Part shown: in pieces, positions 33,344 through 41,609 of the stretch
Layout: every line of letters begins with the position of its first letter
How positions within the stretch are numbered: the stretch's first letter is position 1
Origin: Candidatus Bathyarchaeota archaeon
GTDB lineage: Archaea > Thermoproteota > Bathyarchaeia > Bathyarchaeales > Bathycorpusculaceae
Length of the DNA stretch: 49,788 nt
Direction of reading: 5' to 3'
Assembly (NCBI GenBank): GCA_026014585.1
Contig: JAOZIA010000025.1
Location: 1 to 49,788 of the forward strand
Translations under genes and position numbers: made by a program
Notes under the pieces: generated by a model
Told to the model about the DNA's origin: nothing
Database searches by the model: none
Seen by the model: only the letters and a program-made list of their open reading frames with translations

Positions 33344-34162
33344 TTAGGTTTTGGTTAGGTTGTCGATTATGCTTTGGAATATGAGTTTGCCATCGCCATA
33401 CATCATCATTTGCTGCTGACTTGTCCAGTTGGGTTCTTGCCACCAGTACATTGCCCGTTCGGGATGCGGCATTAAGCCGAAGATGTTGCCTTCGCGGTTG
33501 CATACGCCTGCGATGTCATAGAAGCTGCCGTTGGGGTTAGTGGGGTACTTGCCGTCTGCGGTTTCGCCGTTTTTGTTGCAGTAGCGGAAAACCAGCATAT
33601 CCTCATCAACCAGCCGCCGAAGAAGCGCGTCTTCTTTTTCTTTTGCAAACAGCCAGCGTCCTTCCCCATGCGCAATCGGCATAGAGAGCACTTTGCCTTG
33701 CGGAATCTTGTTGGTGAAGAGGCATTTGCCGCGGTTTTCCAATTTGAGATGTATCCATTCGCACTTGAAACCCGAAGGAATGTTGGTGGTTAATGTAGCC
33801 TCGGGAATTGGGCTCATGCCTTCAAATCCTGGCAGAAGTCCGTATTCGACAAGGATTTGGAAACCATTACAGATGCCCAATATGGGTCTGCCCTCGTCAA
33901 TGAAAGCACGCATCTGCTTACCCAATAGTGCATCAAGGTGCCGAGCGAAAATCACGCCAGAACGCACATAATCGCCAAAGCTGAAGCCGCCGGGGAAAAC
34001 CAGTGCGTGATAATCCATCAGGCTACGTTTGCCTTTGACCAGTTCGTTAACGTGTACGACTTCTGCTTGGGCGCCTAGTTCGGTGAATGCTCTTGCGGTT
34101 TCGGCGTCGCAGTTGGTTCCGCCCACACGCATCACGCAAACTTTGATTTGTTCGGGGTGCAT
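33344..34162 (-). CDS. purQ: Phosphoribosylformylglycinamidine synthase, glutaminase subunit PurQ
   Basis: This 272-residue class I glutaminase carries VFPGGFSFGDYVRSG, the nucleophile motif ILGICNGFQIL (Cys near 96) and the catalytic HxE near the C-terminus in MPHPER. It supplies ammonia to PurL. The ATG overlaps the purL stop (TAATG). Last gene of the purM-purS-purL-purQ run. Confidence 0.96.
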   Translation of the reverse strand: MHPEQIKVCVMRVGGTNCDAETARAFTELGAQAEVVHVNELVKGKRSLMDYHALVFPGGFSFGDYVRSGVIFARHLDALLGKQMRAFIDEGRPILGICNGFQILVEYGLLPGFEGMSPIPEATLTTNIPSGFKCEWIHLKLENRGKCLFTNKIPQGKVLSMPIAHGEGRWLFAKEKEDALLRRLVDEDMLVFRYCNKNGETADGKYPTNPNGSFYDIAGVCNREGNIFGLMPHPERAMYWWQEPNWTSQQQMMMYGDGKLIFQSIIDNLTKT

Positions 34163-36549
34163 TAGGCGTTCACCTCGCTGTTTAGGGTGCGTTTCCAGCT
34201 ATGCATTAGCTCGGGTAGGGATGCTTCCACGATTGTTTCTCCGTTTAAGCCTGTGATTTTGAGCTTGGGTTCTTTGGTGACTACGCCGATTTGGCTGCAT
34301 ACTTTGCCTTTCATTAGGGCTTCAAAGTCGTTTCTGTCTTCAGGAACGATTTCGATTAAGAATCGGCTGTTGGACTCCGAGAATAAGATGAAATCGTTGC
34401 GCTCTAAATCTTTACCTAAAACCTCACGCAAATCAAGCGCCAAGCCTAAGCCGCCTGCAAACGCCATCTCCGCAGCCGCCACTGCCAAACCGCCCTCGGA
34501 GAGGTCATGACAAGACCGCACCATGTTTTCGTCGATGGCTGCTGTTACAGCTTTGAAGGCGCGTTTGGCTTTTGCGCCGTTGACTTTGGGCACGCTTGCG
34601 CCTAAAAAGCCCTTTAAGCGGTAGTATTCGGAGCCGCCCAACTCGTTATAAGTGTCACCGACGAGATACAGCAGGTTGCCTTCGGCTTTAAGCTCCATGG
34701 AAGTCACCGATTGAATGTTTGGAACCACACCAACACCAGTGATAAGCAGAGTTGGTGTGACGGGCCCCAATGGGGATTCATTGTAGAGGCTGTCTTTGCC
34801 CGAAATAAACGGCGCCTTAAACTCTTTAGCAAACTTGTAACACGCCTGACAAGCCCTAACCAGCGAACCCAAACGCTCAGGCTTCTCTGGGTTACCCCAA
34901 GTGAAATTATCCAACAAAGCCACACGACGCCCACCAACCGCGATGTTGTTTCGCATTGCCTCATCAATCGCCGAAGCCGCCATCCAATACGCATCAATCT
35001 TGCCATACTGCGGATTCATGCCACACGAAATCACCAACCCCTTCAACGAATCATCCAGCGGTTTGAGCACTGCGGCATCGTTTGGTCCCGCGTACTCACC
35101 CTGAAGCGGTTTGAGGGCGGTGTTGCCTTTGACTTCGTGGTCGTAGGTGCGAATGACGCTTTCTTTACTGGCAATGTTGGGTGCCGCGAGTAGTTGTAGT
35201 AGGATTTCTTTGAGGCTTTTGGGTTCCTCAAACTCGGGCTCAACCTGTTTGGGGGCTTCGATAACTGCGACCTTTGAGCTTTCGCAGGGGTTAAACAGGA
35301 AATCCATATCCATATCCGCAACGCATTCGCCGTTGTGGTTGAGTTTTAGCCTGCGCTCGGTGGTGAGGGTTCCAATCGCGGTTGCTGCCACATCTTCTTT
35401 CTCAAAAATTGCCATAACGGCGTCGAGGTTTTCGGGGGGCACGGTGATTAGCATGCGTTCTTGGGATTCACTGATGTATATTTCCCACGGAGCTAACCCC
35501 GCATGTTTGAGAGGGATTTTGCTCAGGTCAACTGTTACGCCACAGTTGTATTTTTCTGCGGTTTCACCTACTGCTGAGGACAAGCCACCACCTCCAAGGT
35601 CAGTGGTTGCCGAGGCTAAACCTGAGTCGCGAATTTCGATGATAGCACGTTTGACTTTTTCTTCCTCGATGGGATCGGCAATTTGAACTGCTGGACGACT
35701 GATTTCTTCGGATTTCTCTGTTAGTTCGGCTGAGGCAAAGGTTACGCCGTGGATGCCGTCGCGTCCTGTTTTGCCACCCGCAATCACTATGTAGTGTCCT
35801 ACGGTGGCGTGTTTGGTGAATTTGTCAAGGGGCAGAGTGCCGATGCATCCACAGTAAACAATCACGTTGCCCGTGTAGGAATCGTCAAAGTAGATGGCTC
35901 CGTTGACGGTTGGGATGCCCATGTTGTTTCCGTAAGCGCTGATGCCCGCAGTGACGCCTCGATAAACGTACTTGGGGTGCTTAACGCCATTGGGCAACTT
36001 GTTATAATCATAATCCAGTGGACCAAAGCCCAGCACGTCTGTGCATGCGATGGGGTCAGCCCATACGCCCAAAATGTCGCGGATAACACCGCCAACGCCC
36101 GTGGCTGCTCCGCCAAAAGGTTCCACTGCGGATGGGTGATTGTGAGTTTCAACTTTTGCTGCAATTCCTACGCCTTTGTCGAATTTGACTATGCCCGCGT
36201 TGTCCTCAAAGACGCTAAAGCACCATGGGGCACGGATTTCTTGGGTGGCTTTGGCTATGTAGCTTTTGAAGAGGCTCTCGATTTGCGTGTTGCCGATTTG
36301 GATTTTGTCTTTAAACGTTTTGTGGCAGCAGTGTTCGCTCCAGGTTTGGCTGATGGTTTGGAGTTCCACATCAGTTGGGTTACGGTTCTGGCTGGTGAAG
36401 TAGGTTTGGATATCTTTCATTTCGGGTAGGCTTAGTCCGAGTGCGAGTTCGTTGCTGGCTTCTATGAGTTGCTCATCTGTGGCTGTGGCTATGTTTAGTT
36501 CGATGATGTCGGGGCGGGTTTTGTTGCGGACAAAGAGGGCAGGGTTCAT
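34162..36549 (-). CDS. purL: Phosphoribosylformylglycinamidine synthase, synthetase subunit PurL
   Basis: This 795-residue small PurL converts FGAR to FGAM with ATP. It has SEHCCHKTFK (about 69-78), KVETHNHPSAVEPFGGAATGVGGVIRD (about 132-158) and DLGGGGLSSAVGE. At 795 residues it is somewhat longer than many archaeal PurL proteins. It overlaps both neighbours by a few bases. Confidence 0.97.
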   Translation of the reverse strand: MNPALFVRNKTRPDIIELNIATATDEQLIEASNELALGLSLPEMKDIQTYFTSQNRNPTDVELQTISQTWSEHCCHKTFKDKIQIGNTQIESLFKSYIAKATQEIRAPWCFSVFEDNAGIVKFDKGVGIAAKVETHNHPSAVEPFGGAATGVGGVIRDILGVWADPIACTDVLGFGPLDYDYNKLPNGVKHPKYVYRGVTAGISAYGNNMGIPTVNGAIYFDDSYTGNVIVYCGCIGTLPLDKFTKHATVGHYIVIAGGKTGRDGIHGVTFASAELTEKSEEISRPAVQIADPIEEEKVKRAIIEIRDSGLASATTDLGGGGLSSAVGETAEKYNCGVTVDLSKIPLKHAGLAPWEIYISESQERMLITVPPENLDAVMAIFEKEDVAATAIGTLTTERRLKLNHNGECVADMDMDFLFNPCESSKVAVIEAPKQVEPEFEEPKSLKEILLQLLAAPNIASKESVIRTYDHEVKGNTALKPLQGEYAGPNDAAVLKPLDDSLKGLVISCGMNPQYGKIDAYWMAASAIDEAMRNNIAVGGRRVALLDNFTWGNPEKPERLGSLVRACQACYKFAKEFKAPFISGKDSLYNESPLGPVTPTLLITGVGVVPNIQSVTSMELKAEGNLLYLVGDTYNELGGSEYYRLKGFLGASVPKVNGAKAKRAFKAVTAAIDENMVRSCHDLSEGGLAVAAAEMAFAGGLGLALDLREVLGKDLERNDFILFSESNSRFLIEIVPEDRNDFEALMKGKVCSQIGVVTKEPKLKITGLNGETIVEASLPELMHSWKRTLNSEVNA

Positions 36550-36797
36550 TTTTGCTCCTCAATTGTAATGGTGAAGTTGTCTTTGGTTGGATTAGCCAAA
36601 AGGCGTTTGCTCATTTCTTCAGCTTTCGCTTTGGCTTCTGCGGGGCTTTTTGCTTCAAAATTTATTGTGTAGACTTTGCTTACGTCTACGGTGGTGACGT
36701 TGTAGCCTAATTCTTTGAGAAGGTTCGCTGTGGTTTCGCCTTCGGGGTTGCTGTGTCCCGGTTTGAGGCTGACTTCGATTTTTGCAGCGTAGTTCAT
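36546..36797 (-). CDS. purS: Phosphoribosylformylglycinamidine synthase subunit PurS
   Basis: This 83-residue protein joins PurL and PurQ. It has the PurS core KIEVSLKPGHSNPEGETTANLLKELGY and a second half KSPAEAKAKAEEMSKRLLANPTKDNFTITIEE. Its stop overlaps the purL ATG (ATGA). Confidence 0.95.
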   Translation of the reverse strand: MNYAAKIEVSLKPGHSNPEGETTANLLKELGYNVTTVDVSKVYTINFEAKSPAEAKAKAEEMSKRLLANPTKDNFTITIEEQK

Positions 36798-36852
36798 AGC
36801 CGATAATGGCTATATTTGAGATTTAAACGCTTTCATCACATAAAATGCAAAA

Positions 36853-37932
36853 TTAGGCTAAGAGCAATTTCTTGCCCTTGTGCTGCACTGTGATTTTTTG
36901 GTTGTCAGTTACTTTGCCTATGATTTCGGGTTTTTCGCCTGCCTGCTCCAGTGTCATCATTGCTTTGTCGGTTTCGGATTTGTCAATTATTATGCCAAAG
37001 CCCCAGCCCATGTTAAACGTAGTAAACATTTCCTCATCCGTTATAGTGTAGCCCAGTTCCGCTGCGGTTTTCTGGATTACGCCGAAGATGGGTTGTGGCT
37101 TGAAATTGTTGAATTCAAAGCCGATGCCTTTTGAGTAGTTGAAGAGGTTGCCGAATTTGGTGTAGGCGTCTCCTGTTATGTGTACGGCGGCTTTCACCTT
37201 CACTTTACGCAGAAGCGCAAGGAAGGGTTTGACGTAGATTTTTGTGGGCTCCAACACTTCCAAACCCACCTCACGGCTTAAACCTTCAGGGGTCTCCTCG
37301 GGCAGGTATTTGCCGCCCCAAGCCTTAAAGAGGATTTTTCTGACCAGTGTGATGCCGTTGCTGTGCACTCCACTGCTGGCTAAGCCGATGATTGGGTCAC
37401 CAGCGTTTATGCCTTCGCCTGTGACAATGTCTTGCTTTTCCACTTGCCCAATTGAAGCAACGACCATGTCAAAGCCCGTGCCCGCGTGCAAGCCGTTGAT
37501 GATTTCTGCTACGTCCCCTATTTCGCCGCTGACGATGGGGCACTCGGATTGGACTGCTCCGTCAATTACGCCTTTAAGCCAGTCCTTAACTAATTGGGGG
37601 TTGCTGGCTTGAGCATGAATATTATCGGAAACTGCAAGGGGAGCTGCACCGCTACGAATAACGTCGTTAACCGCCATTGCGACCGCATCAACGCCGATAG
37701 TGTCGTACTTGTCCATGAGTTCCGCGAGCAGAACCTTGGTGCCTACGCCTTCAATGGTGAGGTCTAAGTACGTGTTTGGGGTTTGTTGGAAAATGTTGCT
37801 ATACGGCAGGTGCACGACGGGTCCAAACTTGTTAAACTGGTAAGTGTCCTTTAGCATTGAGAGGGCTTTTTTGGATTCGTGACGCTGGTCTCGGTCAACG
37901 CCCGCGTCGGTGTAAGTGTAATTTTTCGGCAA
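36853..37932 (-). CDS. purM: Phosphoribosylformylglycinamidine cyclo-ligase
   Basis: This 359-residue AIR synthetase has YTDAGVD at the N-terminus, IEGVGTKVLLA, GVDAVAMAVNDVIRSGA and GLASSGVHSNGITLVR. The TTG at 37932 is the best start, because AAGGAG lies nine bases upstream; the frame could run back to a TTG at 37983, which would add 17 residues without homology. First gene of the minus-strand purine block. Confidence 0.95.
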   Translation of the reverse strand: MPKNYTYTDAGVDRDQRHESKKALSMLKDTYQFNKFGPVVHLPYSNIFQQTPNTYLDLTIEGVGTKVLLAELMDKYDTIGVDAVAMAVNDVIRSGAAPLAVSDNIHAQASNPQLVKDWLKGVIDGAVQSECPIVSGEIGDVAEIINGLHAGTGFDMVVASIGQVEKQDIVTGEGINAGDPIIGLASSGVHSNGITLVRKILFKAWGGKYLPEETPEGLSREVGLEVLEPTKIYVKPFLALLRKVKVKAAVHITGDAYTKFGNLFNYSKGIGFEFNNFKPQPIFGVIQKTAAELGYTITDEEMFTTFNMGWGFGIIIDKSETDKAMMTLEQAGEKPEIIGKVTDNQKITVQHKGKKLLLA

Positions 37933-38070
37933 CCCAGATTTCTCCTTGTTCACACCTATTTTCGGATAAGTTAGAGATAACAATTATGCTTGCGAGAAGA
38001 AATAATACGCACTGAACACAAAGACAAAACCAAATTTGGACAATCAATGAGGTTGATTTACCTTTCAGCC

Positions 38071-38088
38071 TTTGCTTTGAAAAGCAAA
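38071..38088. promoter_or_regulatory. Perfect palindrome directly upstream of a TATA box
   Basis: TTTGCTTT-GA-AAAGCAAA is a perfect 8-bp inverted repeat with a two-base centre. The TATA-like TTAAATTTA (38092-38100) begins three bases after it, and the ATG at 38120 follows 20 bases later. A repressor bound here would overlap the BRE site and block transcription factor B. Confidence 0.6.
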
Positions 38089-38119
38089 AGCTTAAATTTA
38101 GACAGATATAAAAACCAAA

Positions 38120-38497
38120 ATGGCTTCTGCCAGCAGAGATGAAAGTAATATGGACATAAACATGAGCATGAACCCAAGTGATATAGGAAGTTTGGTTGTG
38201 CTTCCGGTTATCTTTTTGGTTATATGCATTATTAGGTCAAGAAAACCGCAAGGTAGCATTATTTTTGGCTTAATTGCAGTTGTTGCTGGAGCACTTGAGC
38301 TTATTTATGTCAGCGCAGGTGCATTGTTTGTCGTTGGTTTATTGTTAAATCCAAACCCTCCAAGTCTTAATGGTACAACTTCGCTTGATTATTATGGCTT
38401 AACATTATTCCTTCCAATACTTGTGGTAATAGCAACTGCTTCATTAGCGCTCGGCACTTGGTCGCTGGCTATGAAAGCAAAACAAAATGTCCGCTAA
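38120..38497 (+). CDS. Small membrane protein with about three helices
   Basis: This 125-residue protein has a Met/Ser/Asp-rich N-terminus and three hydrophobic helices (about 24-40, 48-75 and 92-116). No family is recognised. The TATA box only about 20 bases before the ATG suggests a leaderless or nearly leaderless message, and a palindrome sits just upstream of it. Confidence 0.65.
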   Translation: MASASRDESNMDINMSMNPSDIGSLVVLPVIFLVICIIRSRKPQGSIIFGLIAVVAGALELIYVSAGALFVVGLLLNPNPPSLNGTTSLDYYGLTLFLPILVVIATASLALGTWSLAMKAKQNVR

Positions 38498-38589
38498 AGT
38501 AAATTTTTAACAATCTTTTCCTATGTTTGGATTTATAGTCTCCATAAATCTTCAGCATGGTTTCTGGCAGCATTTGCTGAGCAAGGTTT

Positions 38590-39462
38590 TTGTTTGTCAA
38601 CTGCAGATATCCTGTGATTAGTTTGCCCACCCCAAAATATCACATCTACATACAATACGCCGAAGCTGAGAAGACCGGGTTTCGCTTCAACCTAACTCAT
38701 GAGGAACTCAACCGCACCTTTACCGAATACTATTCAGCCAGCAAACCGTTTTGGTTCATGGGCAGACTCCTAAATCCCAGCAAAGTCATAAAAGCAGTCA
38801 TCTTCTGGTCCTATGAAACAGCCGACAAACTAAAGTTGCCCAACGGGGAAAGTCTTGTTGCCTGCAAAGACAAAAAATACCAAATTGAAAACATCCTCAA
38901 AAGCAAAGTCATGGGCACGTATATGTGCACGGAACAATTTGTACAACCAACCCAAACCCCAGAGCCCAATTTTCCAAAAGAAGCAACTGCGACTACTCCC
39001 CGTAAGCGTCAGAGACTGTTTGTGGTTGCAGGCAAAGACCAAATGATGAGCCAAGCCGTGACGGGCGCGTTGACGAAGCTTTTTTTGGTGCCTGTGGTTT
39101 TGCAGGAGGAGCCCAGTCATGGAAGAAAAGTCTTGACCAATTTCACAAGTTATATTGATATGAAATTTGCTGTGGTTTTGCTGTCGCCAGATGATTGCGT
39201 GTATCCAAGGGAGGATAAGACAACAAAGAGCAAGCTTAAGCCGCGTCAAGACATAATTTTCCTGCTCGGGTACCTGCTGGGTAAGCTTGGCATGGAAAAA
39301 GTGTTGGTGTTGTTTAGGGAGAGCTCAAACTTTGAAATCCCCAATGATTTTGAGGGAATAAAATTTGTTGCCTTTGATGACCGCGGCAGTTGGAAACAGG
39401 CTCTTGTACGGGAACTAACCGCTAATGGTTATGGCATTGAGGGAGAAAGAATCCTAAAATAA
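38590..39462 (+). CDS. TIR-like nucleotide-binding domain protein
   Basis: The N-terminal 130 residues are an unrecognised domain. Residues about 142-285 match the TIR-like family found in bacterial defence proteins: RLFVVAGKD (for the usual VFIVHGHD), LQEEPSHGRKVLTNF, FAVVLLSPDD, RQDIIFLLGYLLGKLG and VAFDDRGSWKQALVREL. In active members I expect FELGY at this point; here F224 is followed by Leu225 where the catalytic Glu should be. The start is TTG 38590 or GTG 38614. It is near tRNA-Gly and other accessory genes. Confidence 0.75.
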   Translation: MFVNCRYPVISLPTPKYHIYIQYAEAEKTGFRFNLTHEELNRTFTEYYSASKPFWFMGRLLNPSKVIKAVIFWSYETADKLKLPNGESLVACKDKKYQIENILKSKVMGTYMCTEQFVQPTQTPEPNFPKEATATTPRKRQRLFVVAGKDQMMSQAVTGALTKLFLVPVVLQEEPSHGRKVLTNFTSYIDMKFAVVLLSPDDCVYPREDKTTKSKLKPRQDIIFLLGYLLGKLGMEKVLVLFRESSNFEIPNDFEGIKFVAFDDRGSWKQALVRELTANGYGIEGERILK

Positions 39463-39528
39463 CTTCAACAGCAAAGTTTCTATACCAAATGAACCATTTC
39501 CAATAGTCTTGCATGCAATGTTGTGTTT

Positions 39529-39604
39529 GCGGTTGTAGTCTAGCTTGGTAGGACATCAGGTTCCCAACCTGACAACCCGGGTTCAAATCCCGGTAACCGC
39601 ACCA
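39529..39604 (+). tRNA. tRNA-Gly (anticodon CCC), CCA encoded
   Basis: The sequence folds as a cloverleaf: acceptor GCGGTTG pairs with TAACCGC, with a G-U wobble at its inner end; the D arm has GTC/GAC; the anticodon stem is TCAGG/CCTGA with loop TTCCCAA (anticodon CCC); the T arm is CCGGG/CCCGG with TTCAAAT. A discriminator A and an encoded CCA follow. No intron is present. Confidence 0.95.
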
Positions 39605-39648
39605 ACACAAAAGAAAAATTGAACCAACCACCATTGAATACTGGGTGA

Positions 39649-39867
39649 AACATAATTTTTTCAGCTTCAATCCTGTTTCCCATTCCATCGAGCACTCAAT
39701 ATGTTACCTGTCCAAGATGCGGTTCACAAGTAACCTCCATTTCCAATTATTGCAACTACTGCGGAGCCAACCTACACCAAACAGTACTGCTAAAGATATG
39801 CCCCCGATGCAAAAACAAAATCCCAGCCCAAGCCCATTTCTGCCCAGAATGCGGACAAAAACAGTGA
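39649..39867 (+). pseudogene. Double zinc-ribbon reading frame without a standard start
   Basis: The frame contains two CxxC pairs of a first ribbon (CPRC, CNYC) and two of a second (CPRC, CPEC), spanning about 39709-39867, and ends in TGA. It opens after a TGA at 39646 but holds no ATG, GTG or TTG before the first cysteine (only CTG at 39673). A GTG at 39645 in another frame would enter it if one T of the six-T run at 39655-39660 were absent. So it is either a frameshifted gene, a gene with a rare start, or one affected by a base-calling error. Confidence 0.5.
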
Positions 39868-39907
39868 CTTGAGCGCAAACATCTGCTTAGACAAAGTCTA
39901 TTTGCTG

Positions 39908-39955
39908 CCTATTTGGAGCCTATTAGAAACTCCATGCAGAAACTATAGAGGGGTC
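39908..39955. repeat. Dispersed intergenic repeat, unit B copy 3
   Basis: CCTATTTGGAGCCTATTAG, then AAACTCCATGCAGAAAC and TATAGAGGGGTCAAAG. It is preceded by AAAGTCTATTTGCTG, which looks like the truncated end of a unit A or the start of an interrupted unit. GGGGAGGACACTAATGG follows about 20 bases later. Confidence 0.75.
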
Positions 39956-40030
39956 AAAGAAACCCTAAGAGGGGAGGACACTAATGGCTAATTTCCTGCT
40001 TAGCATGTTGAATTTTTAATTATAGTCTTA

Positions 40031-40070
40031 GTCAAGAAAGTTTGACTTGGCTTAGTCAAGAAACCTTGAC
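40031..40070 (+). promoter_or_regulatory. Two tandem palindromic operator-like sites
   Basis: GTCAA-GAAAGT-TTGAC (40031-40046) and GTCAAG-AAAC-CTTGAC (40055-40070) are inverted repeats, each preceded by CTTA, with a 24-base period. They lie directly upstream of a TATA-like CTCTTAAATCC (40076-40086) and about 48 bases before ATG 40118. This looks like a double operator for a dimeric winged-helix regulator. Confidence 0.6.
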
Positions 40071-40117
40071 AAAAACTCTTAAATCCAAAATTCAGCCACC
40101 AAAAAATGGTGTAGCTA

Positions 40118-41440
40118 ATGAAAAAAATGCTTGCCGTGCTGATTGGGGCAATTTTGGTTTTTTCTGGTTTTCTAGTTTTTGTATCGCCTGTATGTGCTGA
40201 ATTTGAAGAGTCCCAGAAAGTCATCACTGTTCCTGATGATTACCAAACAATTGACGAAGCTATACATGCTGCTGAAAGGAGGAACATAATTTTTGTTAGG
40301 AATGGAACTTATGATATGCCAGATAATCGGGAAGTAATCATTAACAAGCCCATCTCGATAATCGGGGAATCCGTCCAGAACACCACAATTGTGTTTCATC
40401 CAAACTATACTGTTGTAAACCCTTACAGTTACAAACCAACATACAGGTACTCTCACGCGTTAACCATTTTTACAGATAATTTCCAATTAAGCGGAGTTAA
40501 CCTGCAAATCACGCAGGGCGGCTACATTAACGGATTTGGCGATAACATCCAGTTAATAGGAAACAGTTTTTCAGGCTGCCAAAACCTAACCATTAGAGGC
40601 TCCTACTGTCAAATAATCGACAACGACATCGGCTCCGCAGTAAACCTTGCAGTGTCTTTTACTGAATTCTCAAGAAACACCTTCTCAGGTTTATTCCTCT
40701 ATGAGGGACACACAAATGATATTCACGAAAACACCTGCAGCGCAGTAAGCATCCACTGTAACTTTAACAATTTAATTGTGGGAAACAAAATTATTGGCTC
40801 GGGATATGTGGGTTTAACTTTAGGATGGTCAAATAATAATTTCTTTTATAGAAATCAGATACGCGGATTTGATAATGGCATAAAATTTGTAGGTACAAAT
40901 AGCAACGTTTTTGTGGCGAACTCGATTTCGTTCGTTAGTAGAATGCATTTTTACAACTCGCAAAATAGCATTTTCTATTACAACAATTTCCTCAACAATT
41001 TTGGACCAGACGGGTTCACTCATCCAACAATCAAAGATGACCACTTCAAAGACAGCAATATTCCAATTTCAGTTAATTTCTGGGACAACGGGACAGCCGG
41101 TAATCGCTGGCATGGAACAAAAATTGCAGACAACAATGGTGACGGCATAGGGGAGTTACCATACGAGATAGACACAAACAACATAGATAATCACCCGTTA
41201 ACTGATACCGTAAAAACCGATGAGATCAATGTAGAGATACCTGCTTGGGCACTGAACACCACAAATCTATATCCAAAATTACCTGTAACACCAATAACAA
41301 TGTCAAGTACACCAGAAAACCACTTTAATGAAGCAATAATAGTTCTAACAAGCATAATCATTGCCACACCATTGATAACAGGTACAATCCTGACATTGTT
41401 CTATAACAAAAGAAAAAAGCAAAAAGCCTATATTCCCTGA
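40118..41440 (+). CDS. NosD-like right-handed beta-helix surface protein
   Basis: This 440-residue protein has a signal peptide (residues 1-27, VSPVCAEF), then VPDDYQTIDEAIHAAERRNIIFVRNGTYD, the start of a NosD/pectate-lyase-type parallel beta helix. Many short repeats follow (GNSFSGCQNLTIRG, NNLIVGNKIIG, and similar). A C-terminal transmembrane helix (about 408-430) and a basic tail RKKQK anchor it in the membrane, so the beta helix faces outside. It may bind glycan or ligand; NosD copper loading is not implied. Confidence 0.82.
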   Translation: MKKMLAVLIGAILVFSGFLVFVSPVCAEFEESQKVITVPDDYQTIDEAIHAAERRNIIFVRNGTYDMPDNREVIINKPISIIGESVQNTTIVFHPNYTVVNPYSYKPTYRYSHALTIFTDNFQLSGVNLQITQGGYINGFGDNIQLIGNSFSGCQNLTIRGSYCQIIDNDIGSAVNLAVSFTEFSRNTFSGLFLYEGHTNDIHENTCSAVSIHCNFNNLIVGNKIIGSGYVGLTLGWSNNNFFYRNQIRGFDNGIKFVGTNSNVFVANSISFVSRMHFYNSQNSIFYYNNFLNNFGPDGFTHPTIKDDHFKDSNIPISVNFWDNGTAGNRWHGTKIADNNGDGIGELPYEIDTNNIDNHPLTDTVKTDEINVEIPAWALNTTNLYPKLPVTPITMSSTPENHFNEAIIVLTSIIIATPLITGTILTLFYNKRKKQKAYIP

Positions 41441-41609
41441 AGGAAGCAGAAACAATCAAATTTTTGTAATTTTTCAAGTAACAGGTTTTGATACTTACTT
41501 AGGGATTAAAATTTTCGTGTCCAAACAACTTAAAATACTTTGACTGGTATCTGTTGAATCCCGCGGGAACGGAAAAAGTGGGGTTTGGGAGAGTAAGCAA
41601 GCGTTGACA

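Noticed and set aside
39529-39604. tRNA-Gly as an attachment site of an integrated element
   Set aside because: I found no second copy of the tRNA 3' end and no integrase gene in the window, so there is no support beyond the nearby accessory genes.
39422-39688. Minus-strand frame across tRNA-Gly
   Set aside because: It runs through the tRNA gene and its tRNA-derived residues are the usual artefact of translating a tRNA.
10374-39955. The repeat units as a CRISPR array or as C/D-box RNA genes
   Set aside because: The units are imperfect, occur in ones and twos with no unique spacers, and lack box C and box D motifs. No cas genes are in the window.
40118-41440. Beta-helix protein as a nitrous-oxide-reductase maturation factor NosD
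   Set aside because: Only the fold matches; no nosZ, nosF or nosY genes are nearby, so the nos function is not supported.
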